Source of the DNA: Nocardia transvalensis NBRC 15921
GTDB taxonomy: Bacteria; Actinomycetota; Actinomycetes; Mycobacteriales; Mycobacteriaceae
DNA: 64,000 nucleotides
Reading direction: 5' to 3'
Assembly: GCF_000308875.1 (NCBI RefSeq)
Contig: NZ_BAGL01000002.1
Coordinates: forward strand, 310,001-374,000
Shown: positions 46,918 to 55,749 of the stretch, piece after piece
Position numbering within the stretch: position 1 is the stretch's first letter
Layout: each line of letters starts with the position of its first letter
Notes under the pieces: generated by a model
Seen by the model: only the letters and a program-made list of their open reading frames with translations
What the model was told of the DNA's origin: nothing
The model's database searches: none
Program-made: the position numbers and the translations under genes

Positions 46918-47513
46918 CAGCGACCGCACCCGAGCCGGCCGAGGCACCGCACCTCCAGGTCGTGCCCGAGCCCGCCGCCGCCTCGCCCGCCGAGGTGAAG
47001 ATCCTCAACCTGGTCCAGGGCACCATCGGCCGCAATCCCGCGGTCGTCAAGGCGGCCCGCGGCATGTCCCATTTCGGCGAGCACTCGCTGGGCTGGGTGG
47101 GCATCGGCGCGGCCGGCGCGCTGCTGGACAAGCCGCGCCGGCGGCAGTGGGCCGGGGTCGCGGTGGGCGCCTTCGGGGCGCACGCCGCCTCCGTGATCAT
47201 CAAGCGAATCGTCCGCCGCCCCCGCCCGCACGACCCGTCGGTGCAGGTCAACGTGTCGACGCCGAGTAAGTTGAGCTTCCCGTCGTCGCACGCGACATCC
47301 ACGACGGCGGCGGCGGTATTGCTCGGACGACTGACCGGGCTACCCTTGCCTGCGGTACTCGTACCGCCGATGCTGCTGTCCCGGCTCGTGCTCGGGGTGC
47401 ATTACCCCTCGGATGTGCTCGCCGGGTCCGCGCTGGGTGCCGCGTCCGCAGCCGCCGTGCTCGCCGCCGAAAAGAGAACCGCACGTGACCGCACAGGAAA
47501 GAACCCTCGTTGA
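46914..47513 (+). CDS. PAP2-superfamily phosphatase (Rv3807c type)
   Basis: A 199-residue membrane phosphatase presumed to dephosphorylate decaprenyl-phospho-5-phosphoribose to decaprenyl-phosphoribose in the arabinan donor pathway. The PAP2 motifs are visible: KRIVRRPRPHDP (motif 1, near residue 103), LSFPSSHATSTTAAA (motif 2, His catalytic) and SRLVLGVHYPSDVLAGSALG (motif 3, second His and Asp). A disordered Ala/Pro/Glu N-terminus (about residues 1-30) precedes the domain. Its ATG overlaps the glfT2 stop (ATGA), and the ubiA gene begins 1 nt after its own stop, so translation is coupled on both sides. Confidence 0.92.
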
Positions 47514-47514
47514 T

Positions 47515-48447
47515 ATGAGTGAAGAGCCGACCAGCGTCGACCTGGACGAGGCCGTCATCAAAGGGCCGCCGAAGACCCTGGTCGGCGGCATCGTCAAGGC
47601 GGTGCGGCCGCGTCAATGGGTGAAGAACGTCCTGGTGCTGGCGGCTCCGCTGGCGGCCGGCAAGGACGCGGTGTCGAGCGTGTCCGTCCTCGGGCACGTC
47701 GGCATCGCCTTCGTCGTGTTCTGCCTGGCGGCCTCGGGGATCTACCTGATCAACGACGCGCTGGACGTGGAGGCCGACCGGGCCCACCCGACCAAGCGGT
47801 ACCGCCCGATCGCGGCGGGCGTCGTCCCGATCAACCTGGCGTACGCGCTGTCGCTGGTGCTGCTGATCGCCTCGATCGCGGTGTCGTTCACGGCGTCGTG
47901 GCATCTGGCCGTGGTCATGGCGGTCTACATCGGCATCCAGATCGCCTACTGCTTCGGTCTGAAGCATCAGGCGGTGCTCGACATCAGCATCGTGTCGTCG
48001 GGCTTCCTGCTGCGCGCGGTCGCCGGTGGCGCGGCGGCGGATATCACTCTCTCGCAGTGGTTCCTGCTGATCATGGCGTTCGGCTCGCTGTTCATGGCGG
48101 CCGGAAAGCGGTACGCGGAGTTGAAGATCGCGCTGGACACCGGTGCGAAGATCCGCAAGTCGCTGCAGTACTACACGCCGACCTACCTGCGCTTCATCTG
48201 GACCCTGTCGGCGACCGCGGTCGTCATCTTCTACGGGCTGTGGGCATTCCAGCAGCAGCAACACAAGGACACGCAGTGGTATGCGATCTCGATGATTCCG
48301 TTTACCATCGCAGTCCTGCGTTACGCGGTCGACGTCGATGGCGGCGAGGCCGGTGAACCCGAAGAGATCGCGCTGGGGGACCGCATATTGCAGTTCCTGG
48401 CCATCGCCTGGATCGGAGCGGTAGGTGTCGCTGTCTATCTCGCCTGA
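47515..48447 (+). CDS. ubiA: Decaprenyl-phosphate phosphoribosyltransferase (UbiA family)
   Basis: Transfers 5-phosphoribose from PRPP to decaprenyl phosphate, the first step to the decaprenylphosphoryl arabinose donor; an inner-membrane enzyme. The 310-residue protein has nine or so helices and both Asp-rich UbiA motifs: NDALDVEADRAHPTKRYRP near residue 80 and the later YAELKIALDTGAKIRKSLQYYTPTYLRF. The C-terminal block RYAVDVDGGEAGEPEEIALGDRILQ is as in M. tuberculosis Rv3806c. ATG 47515 gives MSEEPTSV, in line with the mycobacterial MSE start; an upstream GTG (47485) would lie inside the phosphatase gene. Confidence 0.95.
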   Translation: MSEEPTSVDLDEAVIKGPPKTLVGGIVKAVRPRQWVKNVLVLAAPLAAGKDAVSSVSVLGHVGIAFVVFCLAASGIYLINDALDVEADRAHPTKRYRPIAAGVVPINLAYALSLVLLIASIAVSFTASWHLAVVMAVYIGIQIAYCFGLKHQAVLDISIVSSGFLLRAVAGGAAADITLSQWFLLIMAFGSLFMAAGKRYAELKIALDTGAKIRKSLQYYTPTYLRFIWTLSATAVVIFYGLWAFQQQQHKDTQWYAISMIPFTIAVLRYAVDVDGGEAGEPEEIALGDRILQFLAIAWIGAVGVAVYLA

Positions 48448-50503
48448 CGAGAGGTTGGTAGAGGGAGAAGGGCGCGAAGACGGTCCGCCGACCAGCACGC
48501 TGGCTGTCGGCGACGGAGAGCGGGAGGCGAGCGCCTCCCGCTTCGCGCGATTGTCCCGAGCCACCTTCGTCGGTGGGGTAGCCCTCACCGTGGTCCTGTT
48601 CGCGGCGGGGGCCTGGCAGCGGCGCTGGATCGCCGACGACGGGCTCATCGTGCTGCGTACCGTGCGCAATCTGCTCGCGGGGAACGGACCGGTCTTCAAC
48701 GCGGGCGAGCGGGTGGAGACCAACACCAGCGCCGCCTGGACCTACGTCGTCTGGTTCTTCAGCTGGCTCACCCACGCCCGGCTGGAGTACGTCGTGCTCG
48801 CGGTCGCGCTGGCGATGTCGGTGCTGGCCGTGGTGTTCGCGATGCTGGGCGCGGCCCGGCTGTGGGGCGGCACCGCGGGGCAGCTGCTGCTGCCGGCGGG
48901 CGCGATCGTCTACATCGCGGTGCCACCCGCGCGCGACTACGCGACCTCGGGCCTGGAGAACTGCCTGGTCATCTTCTGGCTCGGCGTGCTGTGGTACCTG
49001 ATGATGCGCTGGAGCCAGGCCGCGAAGCCGGGGCTCGGGAGCTATCTCGGCGTGGCGTTCTGGGCCGGGCTGTCGTGGCTGGTCCGCCCGGAGATGACGG
49101 TCCTCGGCGGGCTGGTCCTGCTGATGGTCTTCTGCGCGCCGATGCCGCAGTCGCGGCTGACGTTGCTGCGGCCGATCGTGATCCGCGCGCTGCTGGTCGC
49201 TGTCGGCGGCGCGATTCCGGTGGGTTACCAGATCTGGCGCATGGGCTACTACGGGCTGCCCTATCCCAACACGGCGGTGGCCAAGGAGGCGAGCGGCGCC
49301 AAGTGGGGCCAGGGCTTCACGTACCTCTGGGACCTGGTCGGGCCGTACTTCCTGTGGCTGCCGGTAGGCGTGCTGGCGGCGGTGGCGGTGTTTTATCTCA
49401 TGCGCCGTCCATCGTCGCTTTCCCGGCGTGCTTTCGGCCGGGATCTCGCCGAGGATTCCGGCCAAAAGCGCGCCGGAAAAACGGGGGAGGGCGAGCGCGC
49501 CGGAAAGGCTGCGCAAGGCCAGGCCGAGAGCGTGTCTCGGCTGCGTGCCTGGCAGCGCCGCCTGCGCAGCCCGCGTGCCGTGGTCGCGCTCATGCTTTTC
49601 GCCGGACTCCTGCTGATCGCGTTCAACCTGCGCGTCGGCGGCGACTTCATGCACGGCCGGATGTTGCTGCCGCAGCTGTTCATTCTGCTGCTGCCCGTGT
49701 CGGTGGTGCCGGTGCGGCTGCCCGAGGGCGGGCGGGCGCCGGTGTCGCAGTGGGTGCGCGGGCCGGTGCTGGTGCCGCTGGCCGGATGGGTGATCGCGGT
49801 CGGCTGGGCGATGTACGTGTCCGGTACGGTCGCCAACACCTCCGGCAGCCAGCTCAGTGCCACCGGGATCGTGGACGAGCGGATCTACTACGTCCTCAAC
49901 AGCGGTCACGACCACCCGATCCTGGCCGAGGACTACCTCGACTACCCGCGCATGCGCGCGATGCTGGAGGCCATCGAGAACACCCCGGACGGCGGGCTGC
50001 TGATCAACTCGCCGTCGTTCATGATGTGGTACGTCGCGCCGCCGCCGCTGCCGATCCCCGACGGCGGGGCCGGGCACACCGTGTACTTCCTGAATCTGGG
50101 AATGACGAGTATGAACGTTCCCCTCGACGTGCGCGTGATCGATCAAGAGGGCTTGGCCTACCCGCTGGCCGCGCACACCGACCGGCTCGTCGACGGCCGC
50201 ATCGGGCACGACAAGAACCTCTTCGCGGACTGGGTGCTCGTCGATCTCGGCATGGTCGACCGGCATCCGTGGATGCCGTGGTTCATGGACGAGAAGTGGG
50301 TGATCCAGGCTCGCACCGCGCTGAGCTGCCCGGCGACCCAGGACCTGCTGGCGTCCTATCGTGCCCCGCTCACCCGCGACCGGTTCAAGCACAACATCAT
50401 CCAGTCGCTGCACTTCGCCAAGTACCGCATCGATCGCGTCCCGAAATACGAGATTCAGCGGTGCCATCTGGTGGATCCGATCCCGTCGCCGGTCCCGAAT
50501 TAG
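48425..50503 (+). CDS. aftB: Terminal beta-1,2-arabinofuranosyltransferase AftB, with an in-frame repeat insertion
   Basis: Adds terminal beta-1,2-arabinofuranose to arabinogalactan and lipoarabinomannan outside the inner membrane, using decaprenylphosphoryl arabinose. The 692-residue GT-C protein has about ten N-terminal helices with the catalytic loop carrying Asp in WIADDGLIVLRTVRNLLAGNGPVFNAGERVE near residue 70, and a soluble C-terminal domain (from about 470). The M. tuberculosis protein is about 627 residues; the extra length includes a basic insert near 332-375 (SRRAFGRDLAEDSGQKRAGK), encoded by a repeat element between two helices. GTG 48425 lies 23 bp inside the ubiA end. Confidence 0.92.
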   Translation: MSLSISPDERLVEGEGREDGPPTSTLAVGDGEREASASRFARLSRATFVGGVALTVVLFAAGAWQRRWIADDGLIVLRTVRNLLAGNGPVFNAGERVETNTSAAWTYVVWFFSWLTHARLEYVVLAVALAMSVLAVVFAMLGAARLWGGTAGQLLLPAGAIVYIAVPPARDYATSGLENCLVIFWLGVLWYLMMRWSQAAKPGLGSYLGVAFWAGLSWLVRPEMTVLGGLVLLMVFCAPMPQSRLTLLRPIVIRALLVAVGGAIPVGYQIWRMGYYGLPYPNTAVAKEASGAKWGQGFTYLWDLVGPYFLWLPVGVLAAVAVFYLMRRPSSLSRRAFGRDLAEDSGQKRAGKTGEGERAGKAAQGQAESVSRLRAWQRRLRSPRAVVALMLFAGLLLIAFNLRVGGDFMHGRMLLPQLFILLLPVSVVPVRLPEGGRAPVSQWVRGPVLVPLAGWVIAVGWAMYVSGTVANTSGSQLSATGIVDERIYYVLNSGHDHPILAEDYLDYPRMRAMLEAIENTPDGGLLINSPSFMMWYVAPPPLPIPDGGAGHTVYFLNLGMTSMNVPLDVRVIDQEGLAYPLAAHTDRLVDGRIGHDKNLFADWVLVDLGMVDRHPWMPWFMDEKWVIQARTALSCPATQDLLASYRAPLTRDRFKHNIIQSLHFAKYRIDRVPKYEIQRCHLVDPIPSPVPN
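49419..49480. repeat. Palindromic hairpin-module element, site 3, inside aftB
   Basis: Module A variant (49419-49445, core CCGGCGTGCTTTCGGCCGG) and module B (49453-49480, core CCGGCCAAAAGCGCGCCGG) in the same order and orientation as site 1, with a shorter 7-bp interval. A partial extra copy of the end of module B (GAGCGCGCCGGAAAG) follows at 49493-49506. The whole lies in frame inside a loop of AftB. Confidence 0.85.
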
Positions 50504-50678
50504 AGATGAACGAGATATCGCCTTCGACACTTTGTCTCATTTTGGTAACGCCGGGGTGGCGTCGAAGCGATAGGCTCCCATGAGTACGTCCGTCGGGAGC
50601 GCGTGCAGGCACGGCTCGCGACGGTGATCCGCAAGAAGCGGCCGGGCCCGGCCGCACAAGGGAAAGGCCGAACAGAAT

Positions 50679-51776
50679 ATGCGAGGCGTGACTGTGCGTT
50701 GGGCGCAGGAAAGACGTCGGAGACGGTCGCCGCAGGTCGGCGCGCGACGTTCCGGCTGGATGAAGCGCTCGGTGCTGGGCGTCGCCTTGGCGACGTTGCT
50801 ACCGTTCGGGGTCTCGGTGGCAGGCGCCGGTACGGCATCGGCCGCATTCGATCCCTCCGCTATCGACTTCTGGGTCGATTCCCCCGTCATGGGCCCCATC
50901 AAGAGCCGCATCTTCCGCGCTGCCGACGGCAACACCAGCCGGGTCGTCTACGCCCTCGACGGCATGCGCGCCCGGCAGGACATCAGCGGCTGGGAGGCCG
51001 AGACCAACATCGCGGCCGAGCTGACCAAGGCCAATATCAACGTGGTCATGCCGGTGGGCGGTCAGTCCAGCTTCTACGCCGACTGGAACGCGCCCAGCTC
51101 GTTCCTGGGCCTGCCGCCGATCTCCGGTTCGTCGTCCGGTTCGGCCTCCGGCTCCGGCGCGACCCAGGTGCTGGCCGACGGTCCCGGTAAGAGCTACAAG
51201 TACGACTGGGAATCGTTCCTGACCCGCGACCTGCGCAACGCGCTGCGCGACCGGCTGGGCTTCAGCACCACCCGCAACGGCGCGTTCGGCCTGTCCATGG
51301 GCGGCAGTGCGGCCCTGATGCTGGCGGCCTACCACCCGGACCAATTCAGCTACGCCGGTTCGTACTCCGGCTACCTCAACGTCTCGGCGCCCGGTATGCG
51401 GGAGGCGCTGCGCGTGGCGATGATCGACGCCGGCGGTTACAACATCGACTCGATGGCGCCGCCGTGGGGCTCGAAGTGGCTCTACATGGATCCGTTCGTG
51501 TTCGCGCCGCGGTTGAAGGCCAACAACACCCGGCTGTGGGTCTCCGCGGGCAGCGGCCTGCCCGGCCCGGTCGACGGCCCGAACTTCAACACGCTCAACG
51601 CGATGGGCCTGGAGGCCCTGGCGCTGGCCAACACCCGCGCGTTCCAGGTGCGCATGGCGACCCTGGGCGCCGGCAACGTGACCTACGACTTCCCCAATGT
51701 CGGCGTGCACAACTGGCGCTACTGGGAGAGCGAGGTCTATCGCATGCTGCCGGACCTGTCGGCCAACATCGGCTGA
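50679..51776 (+). CDS. Antigen 85 family mycolyltransferase, copy 1
   Basis: A 365-residue secreted mycolyltransferase, transferring mycolates between trehalose monomycolate molecules or to arabinogalactan. A long Arg-rich start (MRGVTVRWAQERRRRRS) and signal peptide (SVLGVALATLLPFGVSVAGAGTASA) precede the alpha/beta-hydrolase domain opening FDPSAIDFWVDSPVMGPIKSR. The nucleophile is Ser206 in FGLSMGGSA and the His is H344 in NVGVHNW; the oxyanion-side GGQSSFYADWNAPS block is conserved. It has a Ser/Gly-rich insert (about 150-165, SGSSSGSASGSG) before the DGPGKSYKYDWESFL helix. ATG 50679 with GGGAAAGG upstream; ATG 50760 is an alternative. A terminator follows. Confidence 0.93.
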   Translation: MRGVTVRWAQERRRRRSPQVGARRSGWMKRSVLGVALATLLPFGVSVAGAGTASAAFDPSAIDFWVDSPVMGPIKSRIFRAADGNTSRVVYALDGMRARQDISGWEAETNIAAELTKANINVVMPVGGQSSFYADWNAPSSFLGLPPISGSSSGSASGSGATQVLADGPGKSYKYDWESFLTRDLRNALRDRLGFSTTRNGAFGLSMGGSAALMLAAYHPDQFSYAGSYSGYLNVSAPGMREALRVAMIDAGGYNIDSMAPPWGSKWLYMDPFVFAPRLKANNTRLWVSAGSGLPGPVDGPNFNTLNAMGLEALALANTRAFQVRMATLGAGNVTYDFPNVGVHNWRYWESEVYRMLPDLSANIG

Positions 51777-51796
51777 CCCCGGCACTTCCCGACGAA

Positions 51797-51827
51797 CCCC
51801 ACGGTGGCACGGCCCCGTGGGGTTTTT
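51797..51827 (+). terminator. Rho-independent terminator after antigen 85 copy 1
   Basis: Stem CCCCACGG/CCGTGGGG (51797-51804 and 51815-51822) with a 10-nt loop, followed by TTTTT. It lies 20 nt past the stop and separates copy 1 from copy 2. Confidence 0.85.
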
Positions 51828-52122
51828 CGTATCCGGCTCCCCGGTTCACCCCCTAAGCCGGAAGTTTGCTGAATTGCCACCCAATCCGCCGTCCAGTTCG
51901 TCTTCGGGCCTATTGTGTGTCGCGGGTCACTGTTCGGCTTATTTCCGAGTTGAATCACTTTGTTGCAACACCGGATCGCCGATACTCGATTCGTATCGCA
52001 GTACCAGCAGTACACCGGCGTGCTTTCCGCGCCGACGGTTTGTCTGTGTTGTCCGAAGATGAGGGCCGGGTGCGTGACGAGGGAACGGACACGCTCGGTT
52101 CTCGAGTGAAAGGTCGAACTCG
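51828..52122. other. Intergenic region upstream of antigen 85 copy 2
   Basis: No gene is seen. The region is less GC-rich than its surroundings and holds two dyads: TGTTGCAACA at 51961-51970 region and CGATAC-7-GTATCG at 51980-51998. GAAAGGTCG shortly before the ATG at 52123 is the probable ribosome binding site and recurs before copy 3. The promoter of copy 2 must be here, but I cannot place it with confidence. Confidence 0.5.
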
Positions 52123-53202
52123 ATGCGATTTGCGCGCAGGAAGCCGAAGGCCGGTAATGCGGGTCGTTCGTGGCTCAGGCGGTCGGTGGTGGGCATGGCG
52201 GTGGCAGTGATGCTGCCCCTGGGAGTGTCGGTGGCGGGCAGCGGCGCGACCGCGTCGGCGGCCTTCGATCCGTCGGGATTCGACTTCTGGGTGGACTCGC
52301 CGGCGATGGGCCCCATCAAGTCCCGGATCTTCCGCGCCAAGGACGGCAACACCGACCGCGTCGTCTACGCGCTCGACGGTATGCGCGCGCCGCAGACGCT
52401 CAACGGCTGGGAGATCGAGACCAACGTCGCCCAGGTCCTGACCGACTGGAACATCAACGTCGTGATGCCGGTGGGCGGCCAGTCCAGCTTCTACGCCGAC
52501 TGGAACGCCCCGAGTTCGTTCTTCGGCATCGGGCCGACCGGCTTCGGCTCCTCCAGCGGGTCGGGCGCGACCGAGACCTTCCTGGACGGCCCGGGCAAGA
52601 GCTACCGGTACGACTGGGAGACCTTCCTGACCTCGCAGCTGCGCGGCGCGCTGAGCGACCGCCTCGGCTTCCGGGCCGACCGCAACGGCGCCTTCGGCCT
52701 GTCCATGGGCGGCAGCGCGGCGCTGACGCTGGCGGCCTACCACCCGGACCAGTTCAGCTTCGCCGGATCCTTCTCCGGCTACCTGAACATCTCCGCGCCC
52801 GGTATGCGGGAGGCGATCCGCACGGCCATGATCGACGCGGGCGGCTACAACGTCGACGCCATGGCCCCGCCGTGGGGTCCGCAGTGGCTGCGGATGGATC
52901 CGTTCGTCTTCGCGCCGCGGCTGATCGCCAACAACACCCGGCTCTGGATCGCCGCGGGCAGCGGCGTGCCGTCGCCGCAGGATCTCGCCCTGCCGCCGGG
53001 CGCCGCCGCCGACCACATCGTCCGCGGCACGCCGCTGGAGGCGCTGGCGCTGGCCAACACTCGCGCCTTCCAGGTCCGGATGATGTCGCTGGGCGCGCAG
53101 AACGCGGTCTACTCGTTCCCCGACGTCGGCGTGCACGACTGGTTCAACTGGCAGGACGAGGCGTACCGGATGATCCCGGATCTGTCGGCGAATATCGGAT
53201 GA
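52123..53202 (+). CDS. Antigen 85 family mycolyltransferase, copy 2
   Basis: A 359-residue secreted mycolyltransferase and the closest paralogue of copy 1. Signal peptide RSVVGMAVAVMLPLGVSVAGSGATASA, then FDPSGFDFWVDSPAMGPIKSRIFRAKDGN. Nucleophile Ser194 in FGLSMGGSA, His in DVGVHDW near the C-terminus, conserved GGQSSFYADWNAPSSFFG. It shares the Ser/Gly insert (GFGSSSGSGATETFLDGPGKSYRYDWETFL) with copy 1, not with copies 3-5. The shared ending MIPDLSANIG also ties it to copy 1. It has its own leader region and is followed by a perfect 15-bp hairpin. Confidence 0.93.
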   Translation: MRFARRKPKAGNAGRSWLRRSVVGMAVAVMLPLGVSVAGSGATASAAFDPSGFDFWVDSPAMGPIKSRIFRAKDGNTDRVVYALDGMRAPQTLNGWEIETNVAQVLTDWNINVVMPVGGQSSFYADWNAPSSFFGIGPTGFGSSSGSGATETFLDGPGKSYRYDWETFLTSQLRGALSDRLGFRADRNGAFGLSMGGSAALTLAAYHPDQFSFAGSFSGYLNISAPGMREAIRTAMIDAGGYNVDAMAPPWGPQWLRMDPFVFAPRLIANNTRLWIAAGSGVPSPQDLALPPGAAADHIVRGTPLEALALANTRAFQVRMMSLGAQNAVYSFPDVGVHDWFNWQDEAYRMIPDLSANIG

Positions 53203-53286
53203 CGGTTTGCGTCACGATTCGGTCTCGCCACGCGTTTCGAGTGGGTCGGCTTCGAATGTCTGCCTATGAAGGTTCGATGAAATAAC

Positions 53287-53320
53287 GCCGAAGCCCCCGT
53301 TCACGAACGGGGGCTTCGGC
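53287..53320 (+). terminator. Strong hairpin after antigen 85 copy 2
   Basis: GCCGAAGCCCCCGTT, loop CACG, AACGGGGGCTTCGGC: a perfect 15-bp stem with no U-tract, 85 nt past the stop of copy 2 and 71 nt before copy 3. It may terminate, or partly attenuate read-through into copy 3. Confidence 0.7.
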
Positions 53321-53390
53321 GTGCGGTGTCGATCGTCGGAAATCTCGAAGCGCGGTCAACCGGTGACCGCACGGGCGAAAGGTCGGGTCG

Positions 53391-54389
53391 ATGCGGTCTG
53401 CGTGGGTACGCGGAGCGGTTGCCGGAAAACGAGTGCGGGCGATCGGCCGCACACTGGCGGGAATGGCGCTGGCGGTGGCGATTCCGCTGACCGTCACCGT
53501 CGGCGGAACGGCCGGGCCGGCCGCTGCCGCCTACAACCCGGCCGGATTCGACTTCTGGGTCGACTCCGGCATGGGACCGATCAAGAACCGCGTCTTCCGC
53601 GCGGCCGACGGAAACACGCAGCGGGTGGTGTACGCGCTGGACGGGCTGCGGGCCCGCAACGACCTGTCGGGCTGGGAAATCGATACCGACATCTCCCGGG
53701 TGCTGCCGCTGTGGAACATCAATGTGGTGATGCCGATCGGCGGGCAGTCGAGTTTCTACAGCGACTGGGACGCGCCGAGCAACACCAACGGACAGGCCGT
53801 CGCCTACGGCTGGGAAACCTTCCTGACCCGCGACCTGCGCGCGGCGCTGCGCGACCGGCTGGGTTTCAATCCGGTCGGCAACGGCGTCTTCGGCCTGTCC
53901 ATGGGCGGCAGCGCGGCGCTCACCCTCGCCGCCTATCACCCGGATCAATTCCGCTACGCCGCTTCCTATTCGGGATACCTGAACCTTTCCGGCCCGGGGA
54001 TGCGGGAGGCACTGCGCGCGGCGATGCTGGACGCCGGGGGATTCAACATCGACGCGATGTGGGGGCCGCCGTGGGATCCGCGCTGGCAGCGCAACGATCC
54101 CACGTTCTTCGCGCCGCTGTTGCGCCAGAACGGGACTCGGCTCTGGATCTCCTCGGGTAATGGCCAGCCGGGCCCGCAGGACGCGGTGAGCAGCGTGGTC
54201 GACGCCTACCACCTCACGAATGCCGAGGTACTGGAGTCGATCGCCCTGGCCAACACCCGCGCATTCCAGGAAAGTCTGGGCCAGGCCAACGCTGTGTTCG
54301 ACTACACACCGGTCGGGGTGCACTTCTGGCATTACTGGACCGATCAGGTCTTCAAGATGCTGCCCGACCTGAGCGCCAATCTCGGTTGA
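53391..54389 (+). CDS. Antigen 85 family mycolyltransferase, copy 3
   Basis: A 332-residue secreted mycolyltransferase. Signal peptide TLAGMALAVAIPLTVTVGGTAGPAAA, then YNPAGFDFWVDSGMGPIKNR. Nucleophile Ser170 in FGLSMGGSA, His in PVGVHFWHYW near the C-terminus. Compared with copies 1 and 2 it lacks the Ser/Gly insert (SNTNGQAVAYGWETFL directly follows GGQSSFYSDWDAP), making it nearer to the compact form of mycobacterial FbpA-C. It keeps DPTFFAPLLRQNGTRLW. The short gap from the hairpin upstream suggests read-through or a promoter inside 53321-53390. Confidence 0.93.
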   Translation: MRSAWVRGAVAGKRVRAIGRTLAGMALAVAIPLTVTVGGTAGPAAAAYNPAGFDFWVDSGMGPIKNRVFRAADGNTQRVVYALDGLRARNDLSGWEIDTDISRVLPLWNINVVMPIGGQSSFYSDWDAPSNTNGQAVAYGWETFLTRDLRAALRDRLGFNPVGNGVFGLSMGGSAALTLAAYHPDQFRYAASYSGYLNLSGPGMREALRAAMLDAGGFNIDAMWGPPWDPRWQRNDPTFFAPLLRQNGTRLWISSGNGQPGPQDAVSSVVDAYHLTNAEVLESIALANTRAFQESLGQANAVFDYTPVGVHFWHYWTDQVFKMLPDLSANLG

Positions 54390-54706
54390 GCGCCGGGTAT
54401 TTCGGTTGGCGCGACAATCACCGCCCGGACGCGATAGGGTCTCCACACCATTACGAAAGGTGCACGGGCGGATTTCGGTCACGTGGTTCGTCCCATCTTG
54501 CTAACGGTTGAACGGTCGAATATCGTCCAGCGAGCGCAAGTGTGACCAGTTCGTAGACGTGCCGTCGCTCACGCGGAAGGTCGGGTTCCGAGGTGAGTGG
54601 GGATCGTGCTGCCGCTAGCATCACGCTCTCGCGGTACGGCAATGACACACGGCTATAACACGCGGCTACAACAGCAGACCACAGCAGCAGAAAGAGAGCA
54701 AGATCC
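54390..54706. other. Intergenic region upstream of antigen 85 copy 4
   Basis: No gene is seen. A -10-like TAGGGT lies at 54435-54440 with a weak GCGACA 18 bp upstream (54411-54416), so transcription may begin near 54447, leaving a leader of about 260 nt before the ATG at 54707. The leader holds a purine-rich AGAAAGAGAGCAAG ribosome binding region and no clear structured riboswitch that I can recognise. Confidence 0.4.
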
Positions 54707-55729
54707 ATGCGTTTCGGCAGATCCGCGCAGCCAGGACGGCGAAATGCTCAGTTCGGCTGGCGCGCACGGTTGCTCGCCGTCGGCGCAGCGGCCCTGGCTC
54801 TCCCGATCGCGGCGGCTGTCGCGACACCCTCCATCGCACTGGCGAATCCGGTCGTCGCCCCCGTGCACCGCACCCCGGCGGGTGGCTACGAGGAGCTGAT
54901 GGTCCCGTCGAGCATGGGCCCGGTGAAGGTGCAGGTGCAGTGGGCGCGGGGCGGCGGTAACGCCGCGCTGCTGCTGCTGGACGGCCTCCGCGCCCGTGAC
55001 GACCGCAACGCCTGGTCGTTCGAGACCAACGCGCAGGAGCAGTTCGGCAACGACAACGTCACCCTGGTGATGCCGGTCGGCGGCCAGTCCAGCTGGTACG
55101 CGGACTGGGCCTCGCCGAGCAACCTCAACGGCCAGAAGTTCACCTACAAGTGGGAGACCTTCCTCACCGAGGAGCTGCCGGCCTTCCTCGCCGACTACGG
55201 CGTCTCGCGGAACAACTGGGCCGTCAGCGGTCTGTCGATGAGTGGCCCGGCCGCGCTGCGGCTGGCCGCCTTCCACCGCGACCAGTTCAAGTACGCCGGT
55301 TCGTTCTCCGGCCCGCTGAACTGGAACGCGCCGGGCATGCGCGAGGCGATCCGCGTCATGATGCTGGACGCCGGCAAGTTCAACGTCGACTCGATGGCGG
55401 CGCCGTGGAGCCCGCAGTGGCTGCGGTCGGACCCGATGGTGTTCGCGCCCCAGCTGCGCGGCCTGCCGATGTTCATCTCCTCCGGCAGCGGCCTGCCGGG
55501 CGCGGCGGACGGCAACACCTCGGCGGTCGGCCTGTTCAACACCAGCAACGCGATGGCCCTCGAGGCGATCTCGATGGTGAGCACCCGCTCCTTCCAGGCC
55601 CGCCTGAACTCGCTGGGCATCCCCGCCACCTACGACTTCCCGTCGACCGGTACCCACAAGTGGCAGTACTGGCAGGACGAGCTGTGGAAGGCCCGCCCGG
55701 GCATCCTGGCCGCGTTGAATGCGGGATAA
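54707..55729 (+). CDS. Antigen 85 family mycolyltransferase, copy 4
   Basis: A 340-residue secreted protein of the antigen 85 family and more divergent than copies 1-3. Signal peptide RLLAVGAAALALPIAAAVATPSIALA. The mature part has YEELMVPSSMGPVKVQVQWARGGGNAALLLLDGLRARDD, GGQSSWYADWASPSNLNGQ, and the nucleophile Ser177 in a changed elbow GLSMSGPAA (second Gly replaced by Ser). The C-terminus has TGTHKWQYWQDELW with the His. The sequence is the closest here to mycobacterial FbpA/B, which use the same QVQF/W opening. It ends shortly before an extended terminator hairpin. Confidence 0.93.
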   Translation: MRFGRSAQPGRRNAQFGWRARLLAVGAAALALPIAAAVATPSIALANPVVAPVHRTPAGGYEELMVPSSMGPVKVQVQWARGGGNAALLLLDGLRARDDRNAWSFETNAQEQFGNDNVTLVMPVGGQSSWYADWASPSNLNGQKFTYKWETFLTEELPAFLADYGVSRNNWAVSGLSMSGPAALRLAAFHRDQFKYAGSFSGPLNWNAPGMREAIRVMMLDAGKFNVDSMAAPWSPQWLRSDPMVFAPQLRGLPMFISSGSGLPGAADGNTSAVGLFNTSNAMALEAISMVSTRSFQARLNSLGIPATYDFPSTGTHKWQYWQDELWKARPGILAALNAG

Positions 55730-55749
55730 GTAGCCGCCGCTACAAGCAC

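Noticed and set aside
52018..52040. GGCGTGCTTTCCGCGCCG as a decayed module
   Set aside because: It resembles the left part of module A only; the hairpin is incomplete and the match can be chance.
54475..54560. A second MtrA-like site upstream of antigen 85 copy 4
   Set aside because: Single GGTCACGTG and AACGGT-type words occur but without the 9-bp tandem spacing.
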